Assembly (NCBI RefSeq): GCF_002874535.1
Contig: NZ_CP025025.1
Coordinates: forward strand, 1,411,526 to 1,475,525
Reading direction: 5' to 3'
DNA: 64,000 nucleotides
Source: Mesobacillus jeotgali
GTDB lineage: Bacteria > Bacillota > Bacilli > Bacillales > Cytobacillaceae
How positions within the stretch are numbered: the stretch's first letter is position 1; each line of letters starts with the position of its first letter. The notes beneath the pieces are model-generated. The model did not search any database. It had not been told where the DNA came from and was given only the letters and a program-made list of their open reading frames with translations. Shown here piece after piece: positions 48,659-62,778 of the stretch. Both the position numbers and the translations under genes were made by a program.

Positions 48659-48946
48659 ATGGAAGGTAATCTTGATTACATTTACAGTGAGCTCCGCGAA
48701 ACGAGAACAGAATTGTTAGCGTACCTGAATCATGGCCAGAAAGATGAGAGGATTTTGCAATACATTGTTGATGAATTGAACGACATAGAAACTGCGTTGG
48801 AGAAAATGGAATTTGGCGAGTATGGCAAGTGCGAGATATCTGGAGAATATTTACCCTACGAGTTTTTGCAGACCATACCTACAGCCAGATCAGCGAATGA
48901 ATTGGAGCAACTCGAACAATACTGGCGCAAGCCCATCTACTCGTGA
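48659..48946 (+). CDS. ylyA: YlyA-like, DksA/TraR-related protein
   Basis: 95 residues starting at ATG 48659 (GGGGGC upstream; an ATG at 48614 is also in frame). The helical hairpin resembles the DksA/TraR coiled coil (RTELLAYL..., DELNDIETALEKMEFGEYGKCEISGEYLPYEFLQTIPTA). In zinc-finger members the region after YGKC carries four cysteines; here only one remains, so no zinc is bound. B. subtilis YlyA, in the same place between ileS and lspA, acts on sigma-G RNA polymerase; the same role is inferred. Confidence 0.78.
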   Translation: MEGNLDYIYSELRETRTELLAYLNHGQKDERILQYIVDELNDIETALEKMEFGEYGKCEISGEYLPYEFLQTIPTARSANELEQLEQYWRKPIYS

Positions 48947-49012
48947 CTATTTGTATTGAGAATTGATTTTCAACTTATAGTGAACTGGAAAAAATCATTG
49001 ATAATTTCCAAG

Positions 49013-49126
49013 TCGCCAATAAAATTCGGTTTTCGCCAATAAACTGCTCATTATCGCCAATAAAATGAAATTATCGCCAATAAAAATTCTAAATCGCCAA
49101 TAAAAATAAAAAATCGCCAATAAACC
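49013..49126 (+). repeat. six-copy TCGCCAATAAA array with 20-bp period
   Basis: TCGCCAATAAA starts at 49013, 49033, 49054, 49074, 49094 and 49114, so spacings are 20, 21, 20, 20, 20. The 8-9 bases between copies are A/T-rich and vary. It lies in the 366-bp gap 48947-49312, which has no gene. Repeats two helical turns apart would put all copies on one DNA face, so protein binding is possible. Confidence 0.9.
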
Positions 49127-49312
49127 AATTGTTCAGTGCAAACTTTGTTAAAACTCTGGTCCAAGACCGGTAATTTCGTTTGAATTTCTCTTTTATTAGT
49201 TGTTTTACCACCTTATGAAATCAATAACATAACTAAAATTTATAATATCTGTCGTTTTAATCTGTTATGTGCTAAAATTCAAAGGTAATGAATTGATGTG
49301 GAGGTTACCTTT

Positions 49313-49804
49313 GTGTTTTATTACATAATTGCACTGTTTGTTATTTTGCTTGACCAGGTTACTAAATGGTTTATTGTCAAAAACATGGAGCTTGGAGACA
49401 GCATAAAGGTCATAGAGAATTTCTTGTATATTACTTCGCACCGTAACCGTGGTGCTGCATGGGGAATCCTGCAGGGACAAATGTGGTTCTTCTATGTCAT
49501 TACCATTATCGTGGTAATTGGCCTTGTCGTCTATATTCAAAAAGCAGCTAAAGGCAAACTTCTGCTGGGTGTTTCGCTTGGTTTCATGCTGGGCGGGGCG
49601 ATTGGGAATTTTATCGACAGGGTATACCGAAAGGAAGTTGTTGATTTCATCAACACCTATATTTTTGGATACGATTTCCCTATCTTCAATATCGCGGATT
49701 CTGCGCTGGTGATCGGTGTGGGTTTACTGATGATTGACATGATCAGGGAAGAGAGAGAGGCGAAAAGAAAAGCTTATGGAGAAAATGGAACACATCATCA
49801 GTGA
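49313..49804 (+). CDS. lspA: lipoprotein signal peptidase (signal peptidase II)
   Basis: Removes the signal peptide of prolipoproteins after lipid modification. 163 residues with four membrane segments. The catalytic aspartates lie in GNFIDRV (near residue 101) and FNIADSAL (near 129), and the conserved DQVTKW and NRGAAWG motifs are intact. The start is GTG 49313 with GGAGG eight bases before. The end overlaps the next gene by 29 bases. Confidence 0.95.
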   Translation: MFYYIIALFVILLDQVTKWFIVKNMELGDSIKVIENFLYITSHRNRGAAWGILQGQMWFFYVITIIVVIGLVVYIQKAAKGKLLLGVSLGFMLGGAIGNFIDRVYRKEVVDFINTYIFGYDFPIFNIADSALVIGVGLLMIDMIREEREAKRKAYGENGTHHQ

Positions 49805-50687
49805 GGACCAGGCTGGTGACAGAATAGATAAAGTAGTTTCGACACTTGATGCAGAATGGTCGAGGAGCCAGGTGCAGCAATGGATCAAGGATGGCAGCGT
49901 TCTTGTCAATGGAGCTCAAGTCAAAACAAATTATAAATGCAGCTTGAATGACACGCTGGAAATCACCATTCCGGAGCCAGAAGTGCTAGATGTAATTGCT
50001 GAGGAAATGGACCTTGAGATTCATTATGAGGACGCAGATGTTCTTGTTGTGAACAAACCGAAGGGAATGGTCGTCCATCCAGCGCCTGGACATATGACTG
50101 GAACGCTTGTTAACGGGCTGATGGCGCATTGCAAGGATTTATCAGGCATTAATGGCGTTCTCCGCCCGGGTATCGTCCATAGGATTGATAAGGATACTTC
50201 TGGACTTTTGATGGTTGCCAAAAATGATTTGGCACACGAAAGCCTGGTAAACCAGCTTGTAGCTAAAAGTGTTACTCGCAAATACAAGGCTCTCGTCCAC
50301 GGAAATATCCAGCATGATCATGGTACAATCGATGCTCCGCTTGGGCGCGATCAAAGAGATCGCCAGAGCATGACAGTGGTCGATAATGGCAAACATGCTG
50401 TCACGCATTTTAATGTTCTTGAACGGTTTAAGGATTTTACGTTTGTTGAGTGTCAGCTTGAAACGGGCAGGACGCATCAAATCCGTGTTCATATGAAATA
50501 CATCGGCTATCCGCTGGCTGGAGACCCGAAATATGGCCCGAAAAAGACGCTCGATCTTGGCGGACAGGCATTGCATGCTGGACTGCTTGGTTTCGATCAT
50601 CCAAGGACAGGGGAGTACCTAGAGTTTGAAGCTCCGCTGCCTGAATATTTCGTTGAGCTTTTAACCGATCTTAGAGAAAATCGTTGA
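49776..50687 (+). CDS. ylyB: RluD-family 23S rRNA pseudouridine synthase (YlyB)
   Basis: 303 residues: N-terminal S4 domain ([32 protein letters not shown]), then the RluA/RluD-type catalytic domain with the nucleophile Asp in [11 protein letters not shown] near residue 136. It probably modifies 23S rRNA uridines as RluD does; the exact targets are not shown by sequence. Two near starts (49776, 49785) fit. Its stop codon lies inside the -35 box of the pyr promoter. Confidence 0.88.
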   Translation: MEKMEHIISEDQAGDRIDKVVSTLDAEWSRSQVQQWIKDGSVLVNGAQVKTNYKCSLNDTLEITIPEPEVLDVIAEEMDLEIHYEDADVLVVNKPKGMVVHPAPGHMTGTLVNGLMAHCKDLSGINGVLRPGIVHRIDKDTSGLLMVAKNDLAHESLVNQLVAKSVTRKYKALVHGNIQHDHGTIDAPLGRDQRDRQSMTVVDNGKHAVTHFNVLERFKDFTFVECQLETGRTHQIRVHMKYIGYPLAGDPKYGPKKTLDLGGQALHAGLLGFDHPRTGEYLEFEAPLPEYFVELLTDLRENR

Positions 50688-50712
50688 CAAAGTTCAACAT
50701 CTATTTTAAGAT
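50684..50712 (+). promoter_or_regulatory. sigma-A promoter of the pyr operon
   Basis: TTGACA (50684-50689), 17-base spacer, TAAGAT (50707-50712). It overlaps the stop codon of the preceding gene and drives pyrR to pyrE. Confidence 0.85.
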
Positions 50713-50734
50713 GACTATAGTTTAATAAGTCCTT

Positions 50735-50853
50735 TAAAGACAGTCCCGTGAGGCTGAGAAGGAAACGGATTTGCGACAGGCATACGATGTGTGCTCTGCA
50801 GCATATGACACCACACGTTTACCCTCTTGCCTAAACAGACAAGAGGGTTTTTT
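50735..50853 (+). promoter_or_regulatory. PyrR attenuator 1, before pyrR
   Basis: The PyrR-binding anti-antiterminator carries the conserved loop AGTCCcGtGAGGCT (50742-50755). The terminator stem is CCCTCTTG / CAAGAGGG (50822-50829 with 50840-50847), then six T residues. UMP-bound PyrR should favour termination here. Confidence 0.92.
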
Positions 50854-50886
50854 AGTTTCCGTTTTCCATAGACAGAGAAGGAGTGA

Positions 50887-51435
<549 letters not shown>

Positions 51436-51449
51436 ATAGTACCCTTTTA

Positions 51450-51556
51450 AATGCAGTCCAGAGAGGCTGAAAAGGGGGGAGCGCATAGCTGATGGCTTTG
51501 TGCGGGCTTTTTTACCCAAACCCTCTTTGCACCTTCTGGCAAAAAGGGTTTTTGTT
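51450..51556 (+). promoter_or_regulatory. PyrR attenuator 2, between pyrR and pyrP
   Basis: PyrR-binding loop AGTCCAGAGAGGCT at 51455-51468. Terminator AACCCTCTTTGC / GCAAAAAGGGTT (about 51519-51550, one mismatch), then T residues. Confidence 0.9.
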
Positions 51557-51580
51557 TTTAAAACAGAGAGGGGAATTAAT

Positions 51581-52894
51581 ATGAACAAGCCAATCCTAGA
51601 TATTAAAGATGTACCATCACCATTCCAATGGTTCACACTTAGCCTTCAGCACTTATTCGCCATGTTTGGCGCGACAATCCTTGTACCTTACCTGGTCGGC
51701 TTAAGCCCGGCAATCGCTTTGATTTCAAGCGGGCTTGGAACGATAGCCTTCCTGATCATCACTAAATTCCAGGTTCCGGCTTACCTGGGATCATCCTTCG
51801 CTTTCATCGCTCCAGTCATAGCTGCCAAAGCGGGCGGAGGACCTGGTGCCGCAATGATAGGAACATTCCTTGCGGGACTTGTTTATGGAGTTGTTGCTCT
51901 AATTATCAAGAAGGCAGGATACCGCTGGATCATGCGCTTGCTGCCACCGGTCGTAGTCGGTCCAGTCATCATTGTCATTGGACTCTCACTTGCAGGAACA
52001 GCGGTTAGCATGGCAATGAATGTCCCTGGAACTTCTGAGTACAGCTTGATTCATTTCTCTGCGGCATTAGTTACTCTTGCAGCGACAATCGTCTTCTCGA
52101 TTTATGGAAAGGGAATGCTCAGCATGGTCCCAATCCTTGCCGGAATCATTGTGGGTTATCTTTACTCAATGGCAATAGGCATCGTAGACTTCAGTGGAGT
52201 AAAAGAAGCAGATATTTTCGAGATGCCAGACTTTATCTTCCCATTCGTTCATTACAATGTAAGTATCAGCTGGGAAATCGTCATGCTGATGGTCCCGGTA
52301 GCAATCGTTACATTGTCCGAGCATATCGGACACCAGCTTGTTCTGAGCAAGGTTGTCGGCAGAGACTACATTAAAGAGCCAGGTCTTCACCGCTCCATCC
52401 TCGGAGACGGAATGGCGACGATGATTTCAGGCTTGATCGGAGGACCGCCAAAGACGACTTACGGTGAAAACATTGGTGTACTTGCGATTACTAGAGTGTA
52501 CAGCGTGTATGTACTGCTTGGTGCAGCCATCATTGCGACAGTATTCGGATTCATCGGGAAAATCACTGCGCTGATCAGCTCAATCCCAACACCTGTTATG
52601 GGCGGCGTCTCAATCCTGTTGTTCGGGATCATCGCTTCATCAGGTTTGAGAATGCTTGTCGACAGCAAAATCGACTTTGGCAACACACGTAACCTGGTCG
52701 TCTCATCAGTTATCCTTGTAATTGGGATTGGTGGAGCATTCATTAAGCTAAATGAAAACTTTGAAATACATGGCATGGCTTTAGCTGCCCTGATTGGTGT
52801 CATCCTTAACCTTGTCCTGCCTGGAAGGCCGGAAATTGAAGAAGATATGTTTGAAGTGGAAAATGAAAAAAAACTGAGCAAAAGAACGATGTAG
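51581..52894 (+). CDS. pyrP: uracil permease
   Basis: Uracil:proton symporter of the nucleobase-cation symporter 2 (NAT) family. 437 residues (B. subtilis 435), 14 predicted membrane helices. Conserved family segments LQHLFAMFGATILVP near the start, TLSEHIGHQLVLS in the centre and GGPPKTTYGENIGV are intact. ATG 51581 has GAGGGG upstream; the frame runs back into the leader but that part is the attenuator. Confidence 0.95.
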   Translation: MNKPILDIKDVPSPFQWFTLSLQHLFAMFGATILVPYLVGLSPAIALISSGLGTIAFLIITKFQVPAYLGSSFAFIAPVIAAKAGGGPGAAMIGTFLAGLVYGVVALIIKKAGYRWIMRLLPPVVVGPVIIVIGLSLAGTAVSMAMNVPGTSEYSLIHFSAALVTLAATIVFSIYGKGMLSMVPILAGIIVGYLYSMAIGIVDFSGVKEADIFEMPDFIFPFVHYNVSISWEIVMLMVPVAIVTLSEHIGHQLVLSKVVGRDYIKEPGLHRSILGDGMATMISGLIGGPPKTTYGENIGVLAITRVYSVYVLLGAAIIATVFGFIGKITALISSIPTPVMGGVSILLFGIIASSGLRMLVDSKIDFGNTRNLVVSSVILVIGIGGAFIKLNENFEIHGMALAALIGVILNLVLPGRPEIEEDMFEVENEKKLSKRTM

Positions 52895-52907
52895 CATAGT
52901 ACCACCT

Positions 52908-53050
52908 TTTAATAGAGTCCAGAGAGGCTTAAAAGGGTGTTATGAGCGAACCGGCTTATTCAAGATGGACGCAAACCTGGCAATACCGGGTTTATGCCGG
53001 CAAGCTCATAATCAAGCACCCTGTTGAACAGAAAACAGGGTGCTTTTTTT
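52908..53050 (+). promoter_or_regulatory. PyrR attenuator 3, between pyrP and pyrB
   Basis: PyrR-binding loop AGTCCAGAGAGGCT near 52917-52930. The terminator stem AAGCACCCTGTT / AACAGGGTGCTT (53014-53025 with 53034-53045) is perfect, followed by T residues. This leader is the longest of the three and includes a second hairpin region (ACCTGGCAATACCGGG). Confidence 0.92.
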
Positions 53051-53078
53051 CTTGCAAAAATAGTAGGGGGGATCAGCG

Positions 53079-54023
53079 ATGAAATGGGATTTGCTGACAA
53101 CATCACAGCTTAGTGCAAAGGAAATACAGGAAATCATCCTGTCTGCGAGTGAATTTGCCAATGGGAAGACCTGGAAGCCAAAAGAAAAGCTGTTCATCAG
53201 CAATTTATTTTACGAGCCAAGCACGAGGACGAAGTCGAGCTTCGAGATGGCGGAACGGAAGCTTGGACTTGAGGTGATCCCGTTTGAGGTCCAGACATCC
53301 AGTGTACTGAAAGGTGAGACATTGTACGACACCGTAAAAACACTCGAAGCAATCGGCACCAACGCAATCGTTATCAGGCATAGTGCAGACAGTTATTTTT
53401 CAGAACTCGAGAAAGGCATTTCGATTCCAATCATCAATGCCGGTGACGGAAAAGGGCATCATCCAACTCAATCATTGCTGGACCTGATGACAATCCAGCA
53501 AGAATTCGGAAGTTTTACCGGGCTTACAGTCACGATCATCGGTGATATCCTCCACAGCCGGGTCGCCAGGTCTAATGCAGATGCACTTTTGAGACTTGGA
53601 GCAAAAGTGATTTTTTCAGGACCTGAAGATTGGGTGGATCAAAATCAGCTTCCCGCTGGCAGCTGCTATATGTCAGTAGACGAGGCGGTCGAGTTGGCAG
53701 ATGTAGTCATGCTCCTTCGTGTCCAGCATGAACGGCATGATGGCAAGCTCCTGTTTGATAAGAATGAGTACCACCGAAACTATGGTTTAACGCTTGAAAG
53801 AGAGAGGCTCATGAAAAAGGGAAGCATCATCCTCCATCCTGCACCGGTCAATCGCGGCGTCGAAATCGCAGATGAGCTAGTTGAAAGTCCAAGGTCACGT
53901 ATTTTTAAGCAAATGGAGAATGGTGTGTACATTAGGATGGCAGTGTTAAAAAGAGCGCTTGAAAATAGAAATGGAGGAATGGAATATGTCGATGCTAATC
54001 AAAAATGGCAAACTAGTTACTGA
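53079..54023 (+). CDS. pyrB: aspartate carbamoyltransferase catalytic subunit
   Basis: Joins carbamoyl phosphate and aspartate, the first committed pyrimidine step. 314 residues. The carbamoyl phosphate site STRTKSSFE is near residue 48, and [12 protein letters not shown] is intact. No pyrI-type regulatory gene is present, as in B. subtilis. ATG 53079 follows TAGGGGG. The last 38 bases overlap pyrC. Confidence 0.96.
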   Translation: MKWDLLTTSQLSAKEIQEIILSASEFANGKTWKPKEKLFISNLFYEPSTRTKSSFEMAERKLGLEVIPFEVQTSSVLKGETLYDTVKTLEAIGTNAIVIRHSADSYFSELEKGISIPIINAGDGKGHHPTQSLLDLMTIQQEFGSFTGLTVTIIGDILHSRVARSNADALLRLGAKVIFSGPEDWVDQNQLPAGSCYMSVDEAVELADVVMLLRVQHERHDGKLLFDKNEYHRNYGLTLERERLMKKGSIILHPAPVNRGVEIADELVESPRSRIFKQMENGVYIRMAVLKRALENRNGGMEYVDANQKWQTSY

Positions 54024-55269
54024 AAACGGATTTGAATCAGTAGATATTTTAATAGAAAACGGAAAAATCACAGAAGTTGGCGCTCAAATCTCTGCAGATG
54101 CTGAGCAAATTATTGATGCTAAAAGTAAGCTGGTTGCCCCTGGATTGGTTGACCTGCATGTACACCTGCGCGAACCAGGCGGAGAGAAAAAAGAAACGAT
54201 TGCAACAGGGACACTGGCTGCAGCGAGGGGCGGCTTCACAACAGTAGCCGCAATGCCGAACACAAGACCTGTTCCGGACTCAAAAGACCAGATGGAATGG
54301 CTTCAGAGAAAAATTGCGGAAACAGCTTCCGTAAGGGTTCTGCCATATGCATCAATTACTGTGCGCGAGCTTGGCCAGGAGCTTACTGATTTTGAAGGTA
54401 TGAAAGAAGCAGGTGCATTCGCACTGACAGATGATGGTGTGGGTGTCCAGTCGGCCGGAATGATGCTTGAAGCAATGAAAAGGGCAGCACAGCTGGATAT
54501 GGCAATCGTCGCTCATTGCGAAGACAATACATTGATCAATAAAGGTTCACTTCATCAGGGAAGAAAAGCTGCTGAACTGGGAATCAACGGAATCCCTTCA
54601 GTGTGTGAATCTGTACATATAGCAAGAGACATCCTGCTTGCAGAAGAGGCAGGCTGCCACTACCATGTCTGCCATATCAGCACGAAAGAATCTGTCAGGG
54701 CAGTCCGGGACGCAAAAAGATATGGCATTAAGGTCACAGCGGAAGTTACACCACATCACTTGTTATTAAATGAAGATGATATAACAGGAAATGATGCCAA
54801 CTATAAAATGAATCCACCCCTAAGGAGCAAGGCAGACCACGAGGCATTGATCGAAGGGCTTTTGGACGGGACGATCGATTTTATCGCAACTGACCATGCA
54901 CCGCATACAACTGAGGAAAAAGCTGAGGGTATTCAGCTTGCACCTTTTGGGATTGTCGGCCTTGAGACAGCATTCCCGCTCTTATATACACATATGGTCA
55001 AAACAAATATCATGACCTTAAAACAGTTGATTGAGTTTTTGACTGTCAAACCAGCAAAAGCATTCGGATTGCCTTATGGGGAGCTAAAAGCTGGCGCGGC
55101 AGCCGATGTCGTATTGATTGATCTTGATGAAGAAAAAGAAATCAATCCAGAGGAATTTTTATCAAAAGGAAAAAATACACCATTCGCAGGCTGGAGCTGT
55201 AAGGGATGGCCTGTAATGACGATTGCTGAAGGAAAAATTGTCTGGGAAAAGGGAGTTGTGACAACATGA
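53986..55269 (+). CDS. pyrC: dihydroorotase
   Basis: Zinc-dependent cyclisation of carbamoyl aspartate to dihydroorotate. 427 residues (B. subtilis 428), type I amidohydrolase. Metal ligands are in HVHLREPG, in the HCED and CHIS stretches, and in the ATDHAPHT motif near the C-terminal third. I chose ATG 53986, with GGAGG eight bases upstream inside pyrB; the next ATG is two codons later. The stop overlaps carA (ATGA). Confidence 0.95.
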   Translation: MSMLIKNGKLVTENGFESVDILIENGKITEVGAQISADAEQIIDAKSKLVAPGLVDLHVHLREPGGEKKETIATGTLAAARGGFTTVAAMPNTRPVPDSKDQMEWLQRKIAETASVRVLPYASITVRELGQELTDFEGMKEAGAFALTDDGVGVQSAGMMLEAMKRAAQLDMAIVAHCEDNTLINKGSLHQGRKAAELGINGIPSVCESVHIARDILLAEEAGCHYHVCHISTKESVRAVRDAKRYGIKVTAEVTPHHLLLNEDDITGNDANYKMNPPLRSKADHEALIEGLLDGTIDFIATDHAPHTTEEKAEGIQLAPFGIVGLETAFPLLYTHMVKTNIMTLKQLIEFLTVKPAKAFGLPYGELKAGAAADVVLIDLDEEKEINPEEFLSKGKNTPFAGWSCKGWPVMTIAEGKIVWEKGVVTT

Positions 55270-56363
55270 AAAAACAGTTGATCTTGGAAGATGGCACGGT
55301 ATTTGTTGGAGAAGGCTTTGGCAGTGAAACGACAACGATGGGGGAAGTTGTGTTCAACACAGGAATGACAGGCTACCAGGAAATCCTGTCTGATCCATCA
55401 TACTGCGGACAAATTGTGACACTGACATATCCGCTAATCGGGAATTATGGAATCAACCGGGATGACTTTGAATCAATCAGCCCTGCTGTCCAGGGTCTCG
55501 TCGTGAAAGAAAATGCTGAATTTCCATCCAACTGGCGCTCAGAACTATCTTTGGATGCTTATCTTAAAATGAAAAACATTCCGGGGATCTCTGGAATCGA
55601 TACTAGAAAGCTGACAAAAATCATTCGTAAGCATGGAACCTTGAAGGGTACAATTTGCGGGATCGATGAAAATCCCGAGGAAATTATTGCGACTCTAAAG
55701 AGCAAATCCCTGCCAAACAATCAGGTAATGCAAGTATCTACGAAAACAGCTTACCCAAGTCCAGGTCGCGGCTACAGGGTAGTCCTGGTGGATTTTGGCC
55801 TGAAGCATGGGATTTTGAGAGAGCTGAATGACAGGAACTGTGATGTCATTGTCGTTCCTTACAATACGACTGCCCAAGAAATTCTTAGCCTCAGTCCTGA
55901 TGGGATTATGCTATCAAATGGACCTGGGGACCCGAAAGATGTTCCCGAAGCAATCGAAATGATCAAAGGCTTGCTGGGAAAGGTTCCTTTGTTCGGAATC
56001 TGTCTCGGCCACCAGTTGTTCGCACTTGCCTGCGGTGCAAATACAGAGAAAATGAAATTCGGACATCGCGGCTCAAACCACCCTGTTAAGGATCTGCGGA
56101 CAGGAAAAGTAGCACTGACATCGCAAAACCATGGATATACAGTTACTGAAGACTCAGTCACAGGGACTGAGCTTGAGGTTACGCATATAGCATTGAATGA
56201 TGGAACTGTCGAGGGACTTGCACATAAAACCGCTGCGGCATTTACTGTCCAGTATCACCCGGAAGCATCACCAGGACCGGAAGATGCGAACGGATTATTC
56301 AACCAATTCCTGGAGCTAGTTGAAGCAGAAAAAAAGGAGGCTGTCACAAATGCCAAAGCGTAA
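55266..56363 (+). CDS. carA: carbamoyl-phosphate synthase small subunit (pyrimidine-specific)
   Basis: Glutaminase that feeds ammonia to the large subunit (pyrAA in Bacillus naming). 365 residues: N-terminal small-subunit domain and a class I glutaminase domain with nucleophile Cys in FGICLGHQL and the catalytic His/Glu in QYHPEASPG. Starts within the pyrC stop and overlaps carB by 14 bases. Confidence 0.96.
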   Translation: MKKQLILEDGTVFVGEGFGSETTTMGEVVFNTGMTGYQEILSDPSYCGQIVTLTYPLIGNYGINRDDFESISPAVQGLVVKENAEFPSNWRSELSLDAYLKMKNIPGISGIDTRKLTKIIRKHGTLKGTICGIDENPEEIIATLKSKSLPNNQVMQVSTKTAYPSPGRGYRVVLVDFGLKHGILRELNDRNCDVIVVPYNTTAQEILSLSPDGIMLSNGPGDPKDVPEAIEMIKGLLGKVPLFGICLGHQLFALACGANTEKMKFGHRGSNHPVKDLRTGKVALTSQNHGYTVTEDSVTGTELEVTHIALNDGTVEGLAHKTAAAFTVQYHPEASPGPEDANGLFNQFLELVEAEKKEAVTNAKA

Positions 56364-59300
56364 AGATGTTAACAGTATATTAGTAATTGGGTCAGGCCCG
56401 ATCATTATCGGCCAGGCGGCAGAATTCGATTATGCAGGAACACAGGCTTGCATCGCTTTGCGTGAAGAAGGCTACAAGGTAATTCTAGTTAACTCGAATC
56501 CTGCTACAATCATGACTGACACGGAAATTGCGGATGTAGTGTACATTGAACCTCTTACTCTAGAGTTTGTGGCAAGGATTATCCGAAAGGAGCGTCCGGA
56601 TGCCATCTTGCCAACACTGGGAGGCCAGACAGGCTTGAACCTGGCTGTTGAACTTGCAAAAGCAGGAGTATTGGAAGAATGCGAAGTCGAAATCCTTGGT
56701 ACAAAGCTTGATGCAATCAATCAGGCAGAAGACAGGGAGCTATTCAGAAGCCTGATGAATGAGCTTGGCCAGCCCGTCCCTGACAGCGACATCATCCACA
56801 ACCTTGATGAAGCCTACACTTTTGTGGAGAGAGTCGGATATCCAGTTATTGTCCGCCCTGCTTTTACAATGGGAGGTACTGGAGGCGGAATCTGCAGCAA
56901 TGAAAAAGAATTGATTGAGATCGTGACTAGCGGCATTAAAAACAGCCCTGTAGGACAATGTTTGCTTGAAAAGAGCATTGCCGGATTCAAGGAAATTGAA
57001 TATGAAGTGATGCGGGACAGCAATGATAACGCCATTGTAGTCTGCAATATGGAAAACTTCGATCCGGTTGGAGTCCATACAGGAGATTCCATCGTCGTGG
57101 CGCCAAGCCAGACGTTGAGTGACCGCGAATACCAGCTGCTGAGGAATGCAAGCTTGAAAATCATCAGGGCTCTTAAAATCGAAGGCGGCTGCAATGTCCA
57201 GCTCGCACTTGATCCTGACAGCTTTAACTACTATGTAATCGAAGTGAATCCGAGGGTTAGTCGATCGTCTGCCCTGGCATCGAAAGCGACGGGCTATCCT
57301 ATTGCCAAGCTTGCAGCGAAAATTGCTGTTGGATTGACACTTGATGAAATGCTCAATCCTGTTACCGGTAAAACATATGCCTGCTTCGAGCCTGCGCTTG
57401 ATTATGTTGTAACAAAAATCCCGCGCTGGCCTTTTGATAAGTTTGAATCAGCAAACCGTACGCTTGGAACACAAATGAAGGCAACCGGTGAAGTTATGGC
57501 AATAGGCCGTACTTTTGAAGAATCGCTGCTAAAAGCTATTCGTTCGCTTGAAGCTGATGTAATTCACCTTGCTTTGAACAATCAAAGCGAAATTAACGCT
57601 GAATTGCTTGAAAAAAGGATTCGTAAGGCTGGGGATGAGAGATTATTTTACCTTGCAGAAGCGATCCGAAGAGGTATTTCGATTGAAACCCTCCACGGCT
57701 GGAGCAAAATTGACTTATTCTTCCTTCATAAATTAGAGAGATTAATAGCTTTTGAGCAAGAGCTTGCTGAAAAGAAGTTTGACTTGGAAACAGCCAGATC
57801 AGCAAAGCGAAAAGGATTCTCCGATAAGGTAATCGCCAATCTGTGGAATGTGGAAGAAAAGGAAGTATACCAGTGGCGGCTTGAGAATAGCCTTATCCCT
57901 GTCTTTAAAATGGTCGATACTTGTGCCGCTGAGTTCGAATCAGAAACGCCATACTTCTATAGCACATATGAAGAAGAAAATGAATCAGTAGTGACAGAAA
58001 GAAAAAGCGTCATTGTACTGGGCTCGGGACCAATCAGGATCGGACAGGGGATCGAATTCGATTATGCAACCGTCCATTCAGTAAAAGCGATCAAAGAAGC
58101 GGGTTACGAAGCAATCATCGTCAATAACAATCCTGAAACGGTTTCAACTGATTTTAGCATCTCGGATAAATTGTACTTTGAACCGTTAACAATTGAGGAT
58201 GTCATGAACATTATCAATCTAGAAAACCCAATTGGCGCTGTCGTCCAATTCGGCGGTCAAACTGCGATTAACCTGGCTTCAAAGCTTGTCGACAGGGGAG
58301 TGAAGATTCTCGGAACAAGCCTGGAAGACCTGGATCGTGCTGAGGACCGCGACAAGTTTGAACACGCACTATCTGATCTTAAAATCCCGCTGCCGAAGGG
58401 AAGCACGGCGAAATCAGTCAAAGAAGCAGCGTTGATCGCATCAGAAATCGGCTATCCAGTTCTTGTGCGTCCATCCTATGTACTTGGCGGAAGGGCAATG
58501 GAAATTGTCTATAAAGAAGAAGAACTTCTGCATTATATGAAAAATGCTGTGAAGGTCAATCCGGAATATCCGGTGCTGATCGACCGGTACCTGACTGGAA
58601 AAGAAGTGGAGGTCGATGCGATTTCCGATGGGCAAAATGTATTGATTCCAGGAATCATGGAGCATATTGAACGAGCAGGCGTCCACTCGGGTGATTCAAT
58701 CGGTGTCTATCCGCCGCAAAGCCTCAGCGAGGATGTTAAACAAAAGCTGGTAAACTATACGATTGATCTGGCAAGAGGTTTGAACATTGTCGGTTTGCTA
58801 AATATTCAATACGTAATTGCTAATGAAGAAGTCTTTGTGCTTGAGGTGAACCCTCGCTCAAGCCGTACGGTACCATTCTTGAGCAAAATCACGAATGTTC
58901 CGATGGCAAAAATCGCAACAAAGGTCATCCTGGGACAGAGCCTGCAAGCGCAGGGATACGAAACCGGACTTGTACCAGAGCAAGAAGGCGTTTTTGTAAA
59001 AGTACCGGTGTTCTCTTTTGAAAAATTGCGCCGGGTGGACATTACTCTTGGACCAGAAATGAAGTCTACCGGGGAAGTTATGGGCAAAGATACAACACTG
59101 GAAAAAGCTTTGTATAAAGGCATGATTGCTGCTGGTATGAAAATAAAGGAATTCGGCACAGTCCTGCTCACAGTCGCAGATAAGGATAAAGAAGAAACAT
59201 TGGCACTTGCTAAGAGATTCTCGAACATCGGCTATCAATTGATGGCAACAGAAGGTACATCCAAATATCTGGAAACTGCCGGCATAAAGGTTAAAACTGT

Positions 59301-59558
59301 TGGAAAGATCGGCTCTGAGGGCCCGAACTTGATAGATGTAATCAGAAAAGGTGAAGCACAGATGGTCATCAACACACTGACAAAAGGCAAGCAGCCTGAA
59401 CGTGATGGATTCAGGATCCGCCGTGAATCTGTAGAAAATGGTGTGCCTTGCCTGACTTCACTGGATACTGCAAAGGCGATTTTAAGAGTCATTGAATCTA
59501 TGACATTCTCAGCAGATGCCCTAAAGCCGATGGAATCAGTCAAAGAAGGTGTACTTTC

Positions 59559-59562
<4 letters not shown>
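56350..59562 (+). CDS. carB: carbamoyl-phosphate synthase large subunit (pyrimidine-specific)
   Basis: Makes carbamoyl phosphate from ammonia, bicarbonate and two ATP (pyrAB). 1070 residues (B. subtilis 1071): two homologous ATP-grasp halves, each beginning with a GSGPI(I/R)IGQ nucleotide-binding motif (near residues 15 and 560). The C-terminal MGS-like allosteric domain responds to UMP. ATG 56350 has AGGAGG upstream inside carA. Stop overlaps pyrK by four bases. Confidence 0.97.
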
Positions 59563-61954
<2,392 letters not shown>

Positions 61955-61958
<4 letters not shown>

Positions 61959-62593
61959 AAAGAGAAATAGCTGAAGCATTGCTGGAAATCGAAGCCGTTA
62001 GCTTACAGCCTGACAATCCGTTTACATGGTCTTCGGGGATGAAGTCACCGATTTACTGCGATAATCGACTTACGCTGTCTTACCCTTCTATCCGCAGAAA
62101 AGTGGCTGAAGGGCTAAAACAATTGATTAATAAGCATTTTCCAGGAGCTGAGATGATCTCCGGAACAGCTACTGCTGGAATCCCGCATGCAGCATGGGTC
62201 AGCGAACTGCTTGATTTACCGATGAGTTATGTCCGCTCGAAAGCGAAGGGACACGGAAAAGGGAATCAGATCGAAGGAAAGGTGACTGAAGGCCAGAAGG
62301 TCGTCGTTGTCGAGGATCTTATCTCAACTGGAGGCAGCGTCATTGAGGCGGTCGAGGCATTGCGAGAAGCAGGCTGCGAAGTCCTCGGGGTTGTATCGAT
62401 TTTTACATATGGATTGGAAAAAGGCATTCAGCAGCTTAAGACAGCTAATGTCAACTCCTATTCTTTAACTGATTTTACTACACTGGCAACTATAGCTGAG
62501 GAAAAAGGATTAATCACCAATGAAAACCAGAAAAGTCTCGTTAAATGGCAGAAGAACCCCGTCGAATGGCTGGCTGTAAAAAGTGATACTTAA
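61955..62593 (+). CDS. pyrE: orotate phosphoribosyltransferase
   Basis: Joins orotate and PRPP to OMP. 212 residues. The PRPP-binding motif [13 protein letters not shown] lies near residue 118, and the flexible loop with [15 protein letters not shown] precedes it. ATG 61955 overlaps the pyrF stop. Last gene of the pyr operon; a terminator follows. Confidence 0.95.
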
Positions 62594-62614
62594 AGAAAAT
62601 ATAGTTTATCATTT

Positions 62615-62644
62615 GCGTATCCTTGTGAGAGGGTACGCTTTTTG
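62615..62644 (+). terminator. terminator of the pyr operon
   Basis: GCGTATCC pairs with GGGTACGC (one G-T pair), followed by TTTTT. Confidence 0.85.
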
Positions 62645-62778
62645 CATAGGCAGAGAATAGAATATAAGATCTTATACAATTAGTACAGTCAACCAGTTGG
62701 CAAAGCAACCAATTAATGTGTTTCAATAGAAGTAGACAGTTGTTTACTGTACGACTAGTAGAGGGGATGGAGGACTGA

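Noticed and set aside
49013-49126. CRISPR array upstream of lspA
   Set aside because: The repeat is 11 bp and the gaps only 8-9 bp, far below CRISPR repeat and spacer sizes, and no cas gene is near.
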